Source: UBA12567 sp964598425 (GTDB taxonomy: Bacteria; Planctomycetota; Phycisphaerae; Phycisphaerales; SM1A02). Taken from it: 62,388 nucleotides of DNA. Where the stretch lies: assembly GCA_964598425.1 (NCBI GenBank), contig CAZRBV010000014.1:1-62388 (forward strand), written 5' to 3'. Below the pieces are notes generated by a model. It worked only from the letters and a program-made list of their open reading frames with translations, made no database searches and was not told where the DNA came from. The position numbers and the translations under genes were made by a program. This document shows positions 16,886-25,352 of this stretch, piece by piece (the stretch's first letter is position 1; every line of letters begins with the position of its first letter).

Positions 16886-18799
16886 ATGAGCCTTGCAACA
16901 CTCTCACATCTCTCTGTTCAGTACGGGAACAGCATCATTCTCGATGGTGTCGACTTCGCGATTCAGTCTGAAGGGCGAGTCGGTCTTCTTGGCCGAAATG
17001 GTGCTGGCAAGACGACACTGCTTCGCCTTCTGACGGGCTCGCTCTCGCCAGATGCGGGCACCTTGGACATTCACAAAGGGGTTCGTGTTGGTTTGTTGGA
17101 CCAGCATCCCACTTTCCAGGCGGATGAAACTGTTCGACAGATTGCCCGCGCCGCATTCTCCAGGCTGGATGACTTGCAGGACGAACTCAATCGAGTCTTC
17201 GTCGAGATGGAGACTGCGGATGGAGACTCCCTGGAGCGTTTGTTGAACAGGCAGACGTCACTGCAGGCGCAGTTGGAGTCGCTCGGCGGCTGGGATATCG
17301 AACATCGGGTCGATGCCACACTTCACGGCGTGGGCCTGTTTGATGAGATCTTTGTCCGTCAGGCGCAGCATCTCTCTGGTGGAGAGCGGTCGCGGCTGGC
17401 ATTGGCAAAGTTGCTTCTGGAGTCACCAGACCTGCTTCTGCTGGATGAACCGACGAACCACCTTGACATCGAAGGTTGCCAGTGGCTTGAGCAGTTCCTC
17501 AATGACACCTATAAGGGAGCCGTTGTTGTCGTCAGCCACGATCGGTGGCTTCTTGATGCAGTCTGTACACGAATTGTCGAGGTTCGCCGCGGAAAGCTTG
17601 ACGCCTATCCGGGCAACTACTCGGCCTATGTCGAGCTGCGGGCACAACGGCGCATCACCGAGTCTCGGGCATGGGCGAAGCAGCAGGATCACATCAAGCG
17701 GGAGCAAGCCTACATTCGGCGCTACAAAGCCGGACAGAGAGCAAAGCAGGCAAAGGGGCGCGAATCTCGTTTGGAGAGATTCATTGATGAGGCGGATCGA
17801 GAGCGGCCGGAATCAGAGGTTGTTGCAGCGATGCAGCTACCGTCTATCACTCGCTGTGGCGACCGTGTTCTCAGCGCCGAGAGTCTGTCGGTACACATCG
17901 GCAGATTGGAGCTTGTTGCGGCCCTTGATCTTGAAGTCCGCCGCGGCGATCGAATCGGAATCATCGGGCCAAACGGCGCGGGCAAGACCACGCTGATCCG
18001 CTGCCTTCTGGGAGAGATTGAACCGGCAGGCGGTCATGTCGAGGTTGGCGCTGGAGTCAATACCGGCTGGTTCCTGCAGCATCAGGACCACCTTGATCCG
18101 CAATGGTGCGTCTGGGAATGGATTCGCAAAACGCTGATCGAGGGGCGAGGGGGCGAGGTATCTGAACAGACCGCTCGGGACCTGGCGGGGGCGTTTCTGT
18201 TCTCAGGTGAAGACCAGGATCGATTGCTTGGCACGCTGTCGGGGGGCGAACGGGCCAGAGTGACGCTGGCAGGCCTTTTCGGCGCGGGCCACAACGTGCT
18301 GGTTCTCGATGAACCGACCAATCATGTGGACATCGCCACATCGGAGCGGCTTGAGTCTGTGCTGTCTCATGGCGGGCCGTTTCAGGGGACGCTCCTACTC
18401 GTGAGCCATGATCGGGCGCTCCTTGAGGCCACCTGTGACCGATTGATTGTGTTTGAGGGCGACGGCAGCGTCTGCTTGCACGATGGCAAGCTGTCGAGTT
18501 GGCTCAGCTCGCACAGGATGGCATCACCAGAGACGCTTCAAGAGGAGCCAACTCGATTGGCCCCTGTCAAGGAAGCCCGTTCGCCGCTGGACGGACTATC
18601 GGTCGGGAAACTTGAGCGGCGAATGGAAGCGATGGAGTTGCGGCTGGAGGAGTTGCGCGCGTCCATGAATGACGAGGCGGTGTGGTCGGATCCCGACGCG
18701 TTGCAGCAGGTACTCAATGATCAGAAGGATGTTGCAGCGGAGCTGGCTGCGCATGAGGAAGCGTGGCTCAAGAGGCACGAAGACTTGTCTGAGTCGTAA
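16886..18799 (+). CDS. ABC-F family ATPase (Uup-like), ribosome-associated
   Basis: 637 residues with two ABC cassettes and no membrane part. Cassette 1: GRNGAGKT (~36), LSGGERSRLALAKLL, DLLLLDEPTNHLD. Linker ~240-310 is charged and helical. Cassette 2: GPNGAGKT (~360), LSGGERARVTLAGLF, NVLVLDEPTNHVD. The C-terminal ~60 residues are a coiled coil (KLERRMEAMELRLEELRA), as in Uup. ABC-F proteins bind the ribosomal E site or act in translation stress and replication repair; which one is open. ATG 16886 is the start. Confidence 0.92.
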   Translation: MSLATLSHLSVQYGNSIILDGVDFAIQSEGRVGLLGRNGAGKTTLLRLLTGSLSPDAGTLDIHKGVRVGLLDQHPTFQADETVRQIARAAFSRLDDLQDELNRVFVEMETADGDSLERLLNRQTSLQAQLESLGGWDIEHRVDATLHGVGLFDEIFVRQAQHLSGGERSRLALAKLLLESPDLLLLDEPTNHLDIEGCQWLEQFLNDTYKGAVVVVSHDRWLLDAVCTRIVEVRRGKLDAYPGNYSAYVELRAQRRITESRAWAKQQDHIKREQAYIRRYKAGQRAKQAKGRESRLERFIDEADRERPESEVVAAMQLPSITRCGDRVLSAESLSVHIGRLELVAALDLEVRRGDRIGIIGPNGAGKTTLIRCLLGEIEPAGGHVEVGAGVNTGWFLQHQDHLDPQWCVWEWIRKTLIEGRGGEVSEQTARDLAGAFLFSGEDQDRLLGTLSGGERARVTLAGLFGAGHNVLVLDEPTNHVDIATSERLESVLSHGGPFQGTLLLVSHDRALLEATCDRLIVFEGDGSVCLHDGKLSSWLSSHRMASPETLQEEPTRLAPVKEARSPLDGLSVGKLERRMEAMELRLEELRASMNDEAVWSDPDALQQVLNDQKDVAAELAAHEEAWLKRHEDLSES

Positions 18800-18820
18800 G
18801 TGCGACACGAAGACGTGTGG

Positions 18821-18879
18821 TCTTCAGGCCAGTTACAGAATCGGCCAGCTCTTGGAGCTGGCCGACTCTGATCTGAAGA
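18821..18879. terminator. Bidirectional terminator between convergent genes
   Basis: Inner perfect 11-bp stem TCGGCCAGCTC / GAGCTGGCCGA with a 3-base loop (18841-18865), flanked by an outer 7-bp repeat TCTTCAG / CTGAAGA (18821-18827 and 18873-18879). It sits in the middle of the 101-bp gap between the ABC-F and anti-sigma genes, and its symmetry suits both strands. Confidence 0.6.
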
Positions 18880-18900
18880 GTTGATTGGCGACTGCTGGTA

Positions 18901-19731
18901 CTAGACCAGTTTCGCGGTGGCAATCATCGCACCAGTTGCGTCAGTGATGCGAACGGTTGCGCCCGGAAGCGATACGGGATCGAATTGCATCGCGATGCCA
19001 TCAAAGATTCGATCTGTTCGGAGCGTGGCTGATCGGTGTACTGCACCATCGCTTGAGGTGATGTCAACGTTGCACGGCCCGGTATACCCCATGAAGTCCA
19101 TCGCGAACAGGAAGCACTCGCCAGTTTTCTCGTCCACTGAAAGCCGGATGAATCCCTGACCATCGGCCGCAGCCAGATACTGGTGGCGGGCGGTTGGGCT
19201 GTTCATCATTTTGAGGAAAGGCGCGTACTCTTCGCCCAGTGACTTCTCAATTGTCTGGCCAGTCTGGAGCCGCACTGCCTCGGCCATGATTCGGTCAAAG
19301 TGCCGCTTGCTGGACGTTGAGGTGACAACCAGCGTGAGGCAGACGCCAAGCAGCACCAGCGCTGCCATCCGCCATGTCCACACTGAGCCGAGGAATCCTG
19401 AGCGGTGGGCATTGAACGGCAGGGCATCCACAGGTTGATGTGCGGCGTAGTCGCCCATGAAAAGGCCCGCCGAATTGAGTGCCATCGCAGCGTGGATCCG
19501 CTCTAGTACGCGGGCCCGAAGGTACTCAGGTGGATCCACGGAGGGAAGCAATCGCTCATCCGTGGCAATATCTTCCTGAATCCGACGAATTTCTGCCTGG
19601 ACATCGGGGGTTGTGGCCATGAAGGCCTGTTCGAAGCGGATCTGATCTGGCGATTCCAGAAGCCCGTAGGCATCCAGAATGGCCATTTCAGCCAGTTCAT
19701 GCGACGGCATTGAAGTGTGTTCAGAAGTCAT
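18901..19731 (-). CDS. Anti-sigma factor, RskA-like membrane protein
   Basis: 276 residues from ATG 19731. Residues ~1-85 are the cytoplasmic anti-sigma part (HELAEMAILDAYGLLESPDQIRFEQAF), a single membrane helix follows (~120-140, WRMAALVLLGVCLTLVV), then a periplasmic C-terminal domain ending in ATVRITDATGAMIATAKLV as in RskA-type proteins. It should hold the ECF sigma factor encoded just upstream, with release by regulated proteolysis. No zinc HxxxCxxC motif is seen. It starts ~40 bp after the sigma gene ends. Confidence 0.78.
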   Translation of the reverse strand: MTSEHTSMPSHELAEMAILDAYGLLESPDQIRFEQAFMATTPDVQAEIRRIQEDIATDERLLPSVDPPEYLRARVLERIHAAMALNSAGLFMGDYAAHQPVDALPFNAHRSGFLGSVWTWRMAALVLLGVCLTLVVTSTSSKRHFDRIMAEAVRLQTGQTIEKSLGEEYAPFLKMMNSPTARHQYLAAADGQGFIRLSVDEKTGECFLFAMDFMGYTGPCNVDITSSDGAVHRSATLRTDRIFDGIAMQFDPVSLPGATVRITDATGAMIATAKLV

Positions 19732-19771
19732 TGGTTCGTTCTCGTACCCATGTGTTCGCCCCAATCCCCTC

Positions 19772-20344
19772 TCAGGATGCAGCAGAATCTGGAAGATCCT
19801 CGTTTGCGTTGGATCTCAGCCGCGCAAGCCCCCGGCTGAGGGCAGACTTGACCGTCCCAAGGGGGACTTCAAGCTGGATAGAAACCTCTCGAAGCGTAAA
19901 TCCTTGCAGATACGACCGTTCAATAACGGATCGCTGGAGCTCCGGCAGCATTGACAAACTTTTTTGCAGTTTTGTAAACCGTTCAGACATCACGAGTTTG
20001 GACTCATTCCCCTCGTAGAATCCCTCGTTTCCGGCCTTCATTTCCGTCGTTCGTGGCCTGACGGCTGATCTGCGAATGCGATCGATCACATGCCGCCGTG
20101 TCAGCAGCATCACCCAGGTCACCAGCTTCGCTCGATTCGGGTCAAATCGCTCTGCGGTCTTCCAAAGCCTGAGGAAGACCTCCTGAACGGCATCCTCGGC
20201 CTCAGCGTCGGAGGGCAGCAGTTGGCGGGCCCCGCGGAACACAAGGCCACCAAAGCGGTCGTACAGCTCTGAAACGGCTGTTTCATCGCCGCTGGCGACT
20301 CGCTGCATGAGCTCGAGATCTTCGTGAATAGCGTGGACCTCCAA
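19772..20344 (-). CDS. ECF-type RNA polymerase sigma factor
   Basis: 190 residues from TTG 20344. Region 2: LELMQRVASGDETAVSELYDRFG, DAVQEVFLRLWKTAERFD, TWVMLLTRRHVIDRIRR. Region 4: LPELQRSVIERSYLQGFTLREV then EVPLGTVKSALSRGLARLR. The start is unsure: the frame is open to 20548 but the extra 68 codons look non-coding. TTG 20344 has a weak AAGG, while a strong GGAGG lies 8 bases before an ATT at 20329, which would give a start right at the first conserved helix. Operon with the RskA-like anti-sigma gene. Confidence 0.85.
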   Translation of the reverse strand: MEVHAIHEDLELMQRVASGDETAVSELYDRFGGLVFRGARQLLPSDAEAEDAVQEVFLRLWKTAERFDPNRAKLVTWVMLLTRRHVIDRIRRSAVRPRTTEMKAGNEGFYEGNESKLVMSERFTKLQKSLSMLPELQRSVIERSYLQGFTLREVSIQLEVPLGTVKSALSRGLARLRSNANEDLPDSAAS

Positions 20345-20561
20345 AACGCCTTGATGAGGAAAATGGGGGTGCCAGCCACGATACCACGCCTTCGCGATGG
20401 CATACACGATCTTTCTGCCCCAGATTGCCGGATCAGCACTGCCTCGCCATTTTTCCCGCTCCAGAATGGATTTCTGCCTTCCAGAATCGGCCGGATACCG
20501 GTTATGGTTGGAGGGCGGCCTCATCGTTTGAATGAGCCTACAGGGCAACCACGAGGATTCG

Positions 20562-21431
20562 ATGCGGACACAGCATCAACAGAATCGAGTTTCCGGAAGG
20601 CGGGGGTTCAGCCTTGTTGAACTGCTGGTTGTCATTGCTGTCATCTCAATCTTGCTTGGCCTGCTGATGCCTGGACTCTCGCGGGTTCGGCAAACGACGT
20701 ATCGCGTGTTGAGTGCCAGCAATCAGCGCACGTTGGGGCAAGGACTCACAATGTGGTCTGGTCACCGTCGAGGTCGTTTGCCAGAGAGCCGTGTTCTGGT
20801 GAATGCGCCCGAAGGTGAGGAGCCCGAGCTCGCAGAGTTGATGCGGACGTACGCGCCGCTGACTGATGAAGAGATGCTTGCTGACATGGGGAACGGCTCG
20901 CACACGACGCTTCGCAAGTCAGGCCACCGCGGTCGCCGCACGATTAGCGGGTGGTACACGGCGAAGTCTGGCTGGGATGGTCTCGGCCATCTCTTCTCGC
21001 AGGGTTTGGTTCCCGACTCGTCGGTGTTCTATTCGCCAGCACACTGGGGCGAGCATCCGCATGAGCGGTACGAGCAATATTGGGTTTCACCGATGGGCGG
21101 TCCAGACTCCCAGCCTTCGGTCGTCATCTACGGTAACTACCACTACCTCGGACACCTCGACGACAGGGGCCGTCAGATCAAGATTGGCCGTGATCCAATG
21201 CGGATCATTGTGACTGACGGCTTGCGGCGACGCAGCGATTTGAATCACCGCACCGGCGTGAATGTTCTCCGGGCTGATGGGTCAGTTGAGTGGAAGAGTG
21301 ATCCCACGCTCCTCAACACCTTGCCGACCGAAGACTCCGGGGGATTCTTGATGATGAGTCACAACTCGGTCATCCGTGGCATTTTCGCTGATCCGTGGCG
21401 GCCAGCTCACTCCGATGACGGCAGCCCGTGA
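20562..21431 (+). CDS. Type II/IV pseudopilin-like protein with prepilin signal
   Basis: 289 residues from ATG 20562 (GAGG six bases upstream). The class III signal is SGRRG|FSLVELLVVIAVISILL, cut by prepilin peptidase after Gly, followed by the long N-terminal helix. The globular part has SNQRTLGQGLTMWSG and a late RADGSVEWKSD block, a pattern common in the large planctomycete family of H-X9-DG-type pseudopilins. Probably part of a pseudopilus or a surface protein; its machinery is not nearby. It overlaps the convergent EEP-domain gene by 25 bp. Confidence 0.82.
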   Translation: MRTQHQQNRVSGRRGFSLVELLVVIAVISILLGLLMPGLSRVRQTTYRVLSASNQRTLGQGLTMWSGHRRGRLPESRVLVNAPEGEEPELAELMRTYAPLTDEEMLADMGNGSHTTLRKSGHRGRRTISGWYTAKSGWDGLGHLFSQGLVPDSSVFYSPAHWGEHPHERYEQYWVSPMGGPDSQPSVVIYGNYHYLGHLDDRGRQIKIGRDPMRIIVTDGLRRRSDLNHRTGVNVLRADGSVEWKSDPTLLNTLPTEDSGGFLMMSHNSVIRGIFADPWRPAHSDDGSP

Positions 21432-22372
21432 CCCGTCGCTGACACCGCCTCCTCTTCAATCTGGATTAGTTGAGCTCGGTGCCGGCCGCAGCCGGGATCG
21501 ATGATGTTGATGGAAGTGACGGCTGAATCCGCGTTCTGGGTGAGCACATGGTCCAAGCGGTAGATGGGCCACGCTCTGGGGTAGGTGCCTCCCCATCCAT
21601 GACCTGTTCGCGGCCACGAGGGGGTGAAGCCCCCTCGAATGCGCAGCAGCAGGCTGCTTGTCTGAGTGAGATTGAAGTCGCCGACAATGATGTCCGGCTC
21701 CTGCTCCAATTTTGCGAGGAGTATCTGCAATTGGTCGACCACCGATGCGCGTGATAGAGCGGGGTCCGACGGAAGATCGACAATGAGGGTGTGGAATGGC
21801 TTCCCGGAGGGCAGTTCCGTGACCAGTGAAATGACAAGGATGTCATGCGCCCAGGCGATCGTTCGAGCCCTGAGCACCGGAAGTCGGCTGGCGATCAGGA
21901 ACGGGCCTTTCAACAACACGGCGTGATCGTGACTCCAGGCCCGAAAGGCGTCGGAAGACACGGCGCGGCGAGCGCCCTCGACGATGAGGACGTCCGGGTT
22001 GACTCCTGCCATGAATGCACCGTACGCGTCTGTTGCGCCTCCAATTGGCCCTGCGGTCCACTGGAGAATGCGGGCACCGCTGGCTTGTGGTTCACCGCCA
22101 GGGTTCCAGCGTGGGAAGACGTACTCAACGGTTCCGAGCAGGGGCAGCAGCAGGGCGATGGCGTGCCATCGCCTGCGGAGCATAAGCAGGCCCGCCCACA
22201 ACACAGCGCCCGCGGGAATCAGAACCAGCCCGGTCAGCCACAGAAACCACTGGCTCCACCACCATCGATCTCCGAAGACAAAACCGAGGACCCACGCCAC
22301 CACCATGAGTGATCCAATCAGCAGAAGGATCGTTCCAGTGGGGTACCGCCAGCGCGCGGCGGGCTCATCCAT
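21407..22372 (-). CDS. Membrane-anchored endonuclease/exonuclease/phosphatase-domain protein
   Basis: 321 residues from ATG 22372. Three N-terminal membrane helices (TGTILLLIGSLMVVAWVLGF; WFLWLTGLVLIPAGAVLW; WHAIALLLPLLGTVEYV) are followed by an EEP-fold domain (~95-315) with IIVGDFNLTQ, the PIYRLDHVLTQ segment and a late GCGRHRAQ in place of the usual SDH. It resembles YafD-like phosphodiesterase domains facing the periplasm; the substrate is unknown. Its start codon shares one base with the stop of the SLC13 gene (TGATG), implying translational coupling. Confidence 0.78.
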   Translation of the reverse strand: MDEPAARWRYPTGTILLLIGSLMVVAWVLGFVFGDRWWWSQWFLWLTGLVLIPAGAVLWAGLLMLRRRWHAIALLLPLLGTVEYVFPRWNPGGEPQASGARILQWTAGPIGGATDAYGAFMAGVNPDVLIVEGARRAVSSDAFRAWSHDHAVLLKGPFLIASRLPVLRARTIAWAHDILVISLVTELPSGKPFHTLIVDLPSDPALSRASVVDQLQILLAKLEQEPDIIVGDFNLTQTSSLLLRIRGGFTPSWPRTGHGWGGTYPRAWPIYRLDHVLTQNADSAVTSINIIDPGCGRHRAQLIQIEEEAVSATGHGLPSSE

Positions 22373-24189
22373 CACCCATACACCAGAGGGGCGAGTATCG
22401 CGCACAGGACGGCGAGCAGAATCGTCAGGGGGACGCCGAGTCTGGCGTAATCCAGAAAGCGGTAACCGCCGGGGCCGTACACCATCAGGTTTGTCTGGTA
22501 TCCAATGGGGCTGATGAAACTACATCCGACCCCAAGCATCAATACGAAGACAATTGGTGCAGTGCTGTATTGCAGAGTCTCTGCAATGGTCATGCTGACG
22601 GGGAAGAGCAGGGCGGCTGCCGCATAGGTCGTAATGAACTGTGAGAGTACCGCGCCAGCAAGGAAGATCACCAGGAGCATTGGGACCAGTCCAACATCAG
22701 TACCAAATTGGGCGATGGATGCGCCTGCAATGTCAGACAGCCCGGTGGAGTGCAGCGCCTTTCCGATACCGATAGCGCCCGCAATGACGAGCAGAACCTT
22801 CAACTGCAGGCCGTTCCGCGCTTCGGTTCCCGTCACGCAGCGGGTCAGCACCATCGCCAGCGCGCATCCCCACACGGCGGCCACACGATCGATTGGCGCA
22901 AAGATGAGCAGCAGGACGAGTGCGCCGAGTATCGACAACGCGACAGGTGCGAGGTCATGCCGGACCGGGATGCTGTCTGGAACATCGGTGACGAGGAAGA
23001 ATTCGGTACTTTCCTTCCACGTCTGGCGAAATGACAGATTCGTTTCGATGAGCAGTGTGTCGCCGGGCTTCAACACGATGTCGCCGATCTTGGCTGCGAT
23101 CTGCTGTCCTTGGCGGTGCACAGCCAAAATGACGCCGTCGTAGTTCGTCCGGAATCGAGCCTGTCGAACACTCTTTCCTACGAGTGGAGAGTTGGCCGAT
23201 ACAGCAGCCTCGACCAGTGTCCTGTGAGAACGAGAGATATCAAGTTTGTCGGACTGCGAGTCGTCTGGCTCCAGACCCTTGATTCGTCGGAGATCCAGAA
23301 CTGACTCCAGCAGACCGACGAAGGAGAGTCGATCACCCTCCTCCAGCACCGTGTTCGGCTCGACTGCGGGCAGTCGAACACCGCTTCTCTCGATACTGCT
23401 CAGGAACAGTCCAGGAAGTTGCCTCAGCCCTGCCTCTTCAATGGTTCTTGACGCAACGGGCGAACCAGATGGCACCACAAGTTCAACCTGATAGTTACGG
23501 GCATCGACTCGCGCGGATTCAACTGCAGGAGTGCGAATCGGCAGCAAGGCGGGAGCGGCCAGCAGGATAAATGCGATGCCGACAATGAGCGCGGGGAGCC
23601 CGATTGCTGCAACTCCGAGAAACTGCGTGACGGCTGTCGGTGGCAGCATTCCGAGTTCGCGAGCCCAGAGTGCGTCGCTTGAGTCGAACCACGACACCCA
23701 CTCTTCCATCACAATGATGTTCGAGGCCGTGCCGATGAGCGTCAGCTTGCCGCCCAGAATGGCCGCGAAACTGAGCGGCATGAAGAGGTGCGAAGGGCTG
23801 ATACGCAGTCGCCGGGACCACTCCCGCACAATCGGAATGCAGATCGCCACAATGGGCGTGTTGTTCATGATGCTTGAGAGCAGCGAGACCGGAACCATCA
23901 ATCGGAACTGGGCGCCGGGTGTGGAATGTGGATGACCAAGGAGCCGGCGGGCATAGTGGCTGACAGCGCCAGTTCGCTCCAGGCCTGTGGCGATGATGAA
24001 GAGACCGGCCAACATGAGGACCGCTGCTGATGCGAAGCCCGACGTGGCGTCGGCTACATCGACGACGCCCCCAACCATGAGCATGGCAAGCCCCCCGAGA
24101 ATGGCGACATCCATCCCCATGCGATTGGAGACGAGCGAGCCGATGACGGCCAGCAGGACGGCGATGGTGTACCAGGCTTGGAGGTCCAG
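22372..24189 (-). CDS. SLC13/DASS-type anion transporter with two RCK_C (TrkA-C) domains
   Basis: 605 residues if started at CTG 24189. Membrane helices flank a soluble middle: LLSSIMNNTPIVAICIPIV and ILGGKLTLIGTASN are the first SNT-like signature. Two RCK_C domains span ~200-375 (e.g. NTVLEEGDRLSFVGLL and IVLKPGDTLLIET), and the second half repeats the transporter pattern (AAAALLFPVSMTIAETL). Likely substrates are sulfate, dicarboxylate or similar anions; not decidable. The first ATG is 24120, but the frame continues upstream as LQAWYTIAVLLAVIGSLVSNR, which supplies the expected first helix, and CTG 24189 has AAGGA eight bases before it. Confidence 0.85.
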   Translation of the reverse strand: MDLQAWYTIAVLLAVIGSLVSNRMGMDVAILGGLAMLMVGGVVDVADATSGFASAAVLMLAGLFIIATGLERTGAVSHYARRLLGHPHSTPGAQFRLMVPVSLLSSIMNNTPIVAICIPIVREWSRRLRISPSHLFMPLSFAAILGGKLTLIGTASNIIVMEEWVSWFDSSDALWARELGMLPPTAVTQFLGVAAIGLPALIVGIAFILLAAPALLPIRTPAVESARVDARNYQVELVVPSGSPVASRTIEEAGLRQLPGLFLSSIERSGVRLPAVEPNTVLEEGDRLSFVGLLESVLDLRRIKGLEPDDSQSDKLDISRSHRTLVEAAVSANSPLVGKSVRQARFRTNYDGVILAVHRQGQQIAAKIGDIVLKPGDTLLIETNLSFRQTWKESTEFFLVTDVPDSIPVRHDLAPVALSILGALVLLLIFAPIDRVAAVWGCALAMVLTRCVTGTEARNGLQLKVLLVIAGAIGIGKALHSTGLSDIAGASIAQFGTDVGLVPMLLVIFLAGAVLSQFITTYAAAALLFPVSMTIAETLQYSTAPIVFVLMLGVGCSFISPIGYQTNLMVYGPGGYRFLDYARLGVPLTILLAVLCAILAPLVYG

Positions 24190-24205
24190 CGGAGTTCGTC
24201 CTTAC

Positions 24206-25237
24206 TCAGGCGTGGCAGCAGAGCCCCATGCTCCGGCTCGCTTCGACGAGGAGGGGGTGAAGCCCTGCGGCAGCTGCAATGATGCCACGGTTGGCCTCCA
24301 GACGCGAGCCATGTCCAAAGTCAAGCGGATTGCCGCAGACGTCTGTGACGATGCCTCCGGCTTCCTCCGCCAGGAGAGCTCCTGCCGCGTGATCCCAGAT
24401 TTTCTCACGGTATTCATCGCTGGTTGGCAGGCGGAGGTAGGCGTCGGCTTGCCCGCGGGCGAGTACCGCGTACTTGGCCTGGCTGTCCAGACGTACCGGC
24501 TCTGTGTCAACGCCGATGGCGGCCAGCATTGTGTCGGTATCGGAGCGATTCGAATGCGCCGCCTCGACGCTTGCGCACGTCCGCACCGGCCGATCGATCG
24601 CCCATTCCTGGCAGTTGATTCGGACGGGCGTCTCATCTGGCGAGGCATCGGGATACTCCCAGGCCCCCTCGCCTCTGGCAGCAGCGTAGAGCGATCCACA
24701 GCCACGGGCATCGGGTTCGGTCAGTGAGGCACCACAGTCGATTGGAAGATTGGGGCATCCAAGTAGGCCGAGCGTCACCTGTCCCTGTTCGATGCGACCC
24801 AGCGCGATGGCGTACTGCTGCCCTCGGAGAAAGCCTTTGGTCCCATCTACGGGATCGAGGGTCCAGTAGGCACCAGCGGAGCCGTCGTGATTGCACGCGT
24901 CAATGGCCTGAAGGACATCGTCTGCGGTCGCTCCCGGTCTCCATGCTCGCACGACTGCGACAACAGCCTCACGGATTGCAGCGTGGTCACTTTCGCGGAG
25001 CGTCGCCGCGTTTTCCTCTCCAACAATCAGCCGGTCTTCAATAGCAGGGAGCCGCTCTGCGAGGACCATCGCTACGATTGCCTGCGCGGCATAGTCCGCC
25101 ACCGTGACTGGCGAGCGGTCATCCTTTGCGTGTTGACTGATGTCGCGCCGGCTCGCCTGCACTGATCTGGTGGCGGCAGCTGCCGTTGCCACGGCTTCGA
25201 GGGCTGGTTGCAGGAGCGTCAGTGTGTGGCCAATCAT
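24206..25237 (-). CDS. 3'(2'),5'-bisphosphate nucleotidase / inositol monophosphatase family
   Basis: 343 residues from ATG 25237 (AAGGAG five to six bases upstream; the longer open frame runs antisense-like into atpA and is not used). Seen: VGEENAA (metal Glu), DPVDGTKGFLRGQQYAIALG (lithium-sensitive phosphatase motif), and WDHAAGALLAEEAGGIVTD near the end. The layout fits the HAL2/SAL1-type enzyme that clears PAP produced by sulfate assimilation. It lies 16 bp before the SLC13 start, so a link to sulfate uptake is plausible but unproven. Confidence 0.88.
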   Translation of the reverse strand: MIGHTLTLLQPALEAVATAAAATRSVQASRRDISQHAKDDRSPVTVADYAAQAIVAMVLAERLPAIEDRLIVGEENAATLRESDHAAIREAVVAVVRAWRPGATADDVLQAIDACNHDGSAGAYWTLDPVDGTKGFLRGQQYAIALGRIEQGQVTLGLLGCPNLPIDCGASLTEPDARGCGSLYAAARGEGAWEYPDASPDETPVRINCQEWAIDRPVRTCASVEAAHSNRSDTDTMLAAIGVDTEPVRLDSQAKYAVLARGQADAYLRLPTSDEYREKIWDHAAGALLAEEAGGIVTDVCGNPLDFGHGSRLEANRGIIAAAAGLHPLLVEASRSMGLCCHA

Positions 25238-25290
25238 GGTGTCTCCTTCATCGGCAGGGACGCCACAATTGCTGCGACTTTGGTCCCCGC

Positions 25291-25332
25291 CAAACACAAG
25301 CCCGGCGACACCACCGTGCGGCGCCGCCGGGC
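25291..25332 (-). terminator. Intrinsic terminator after atpA
   Basis: On the minus strand an 8-bp stem (GCCCGGCG / CGCCGGGC at 25325-25332 and 25300-25307) with a 17-base GC-rich loop is followed by TTGTGTTTG. It lies 20 bp after the atpA stop and separates the ATP synthase operon from the phosphatase gene. Confidence 0.55.
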
Positions 25333-25352
25333 CATATGAGTCGTGTCCTGCG

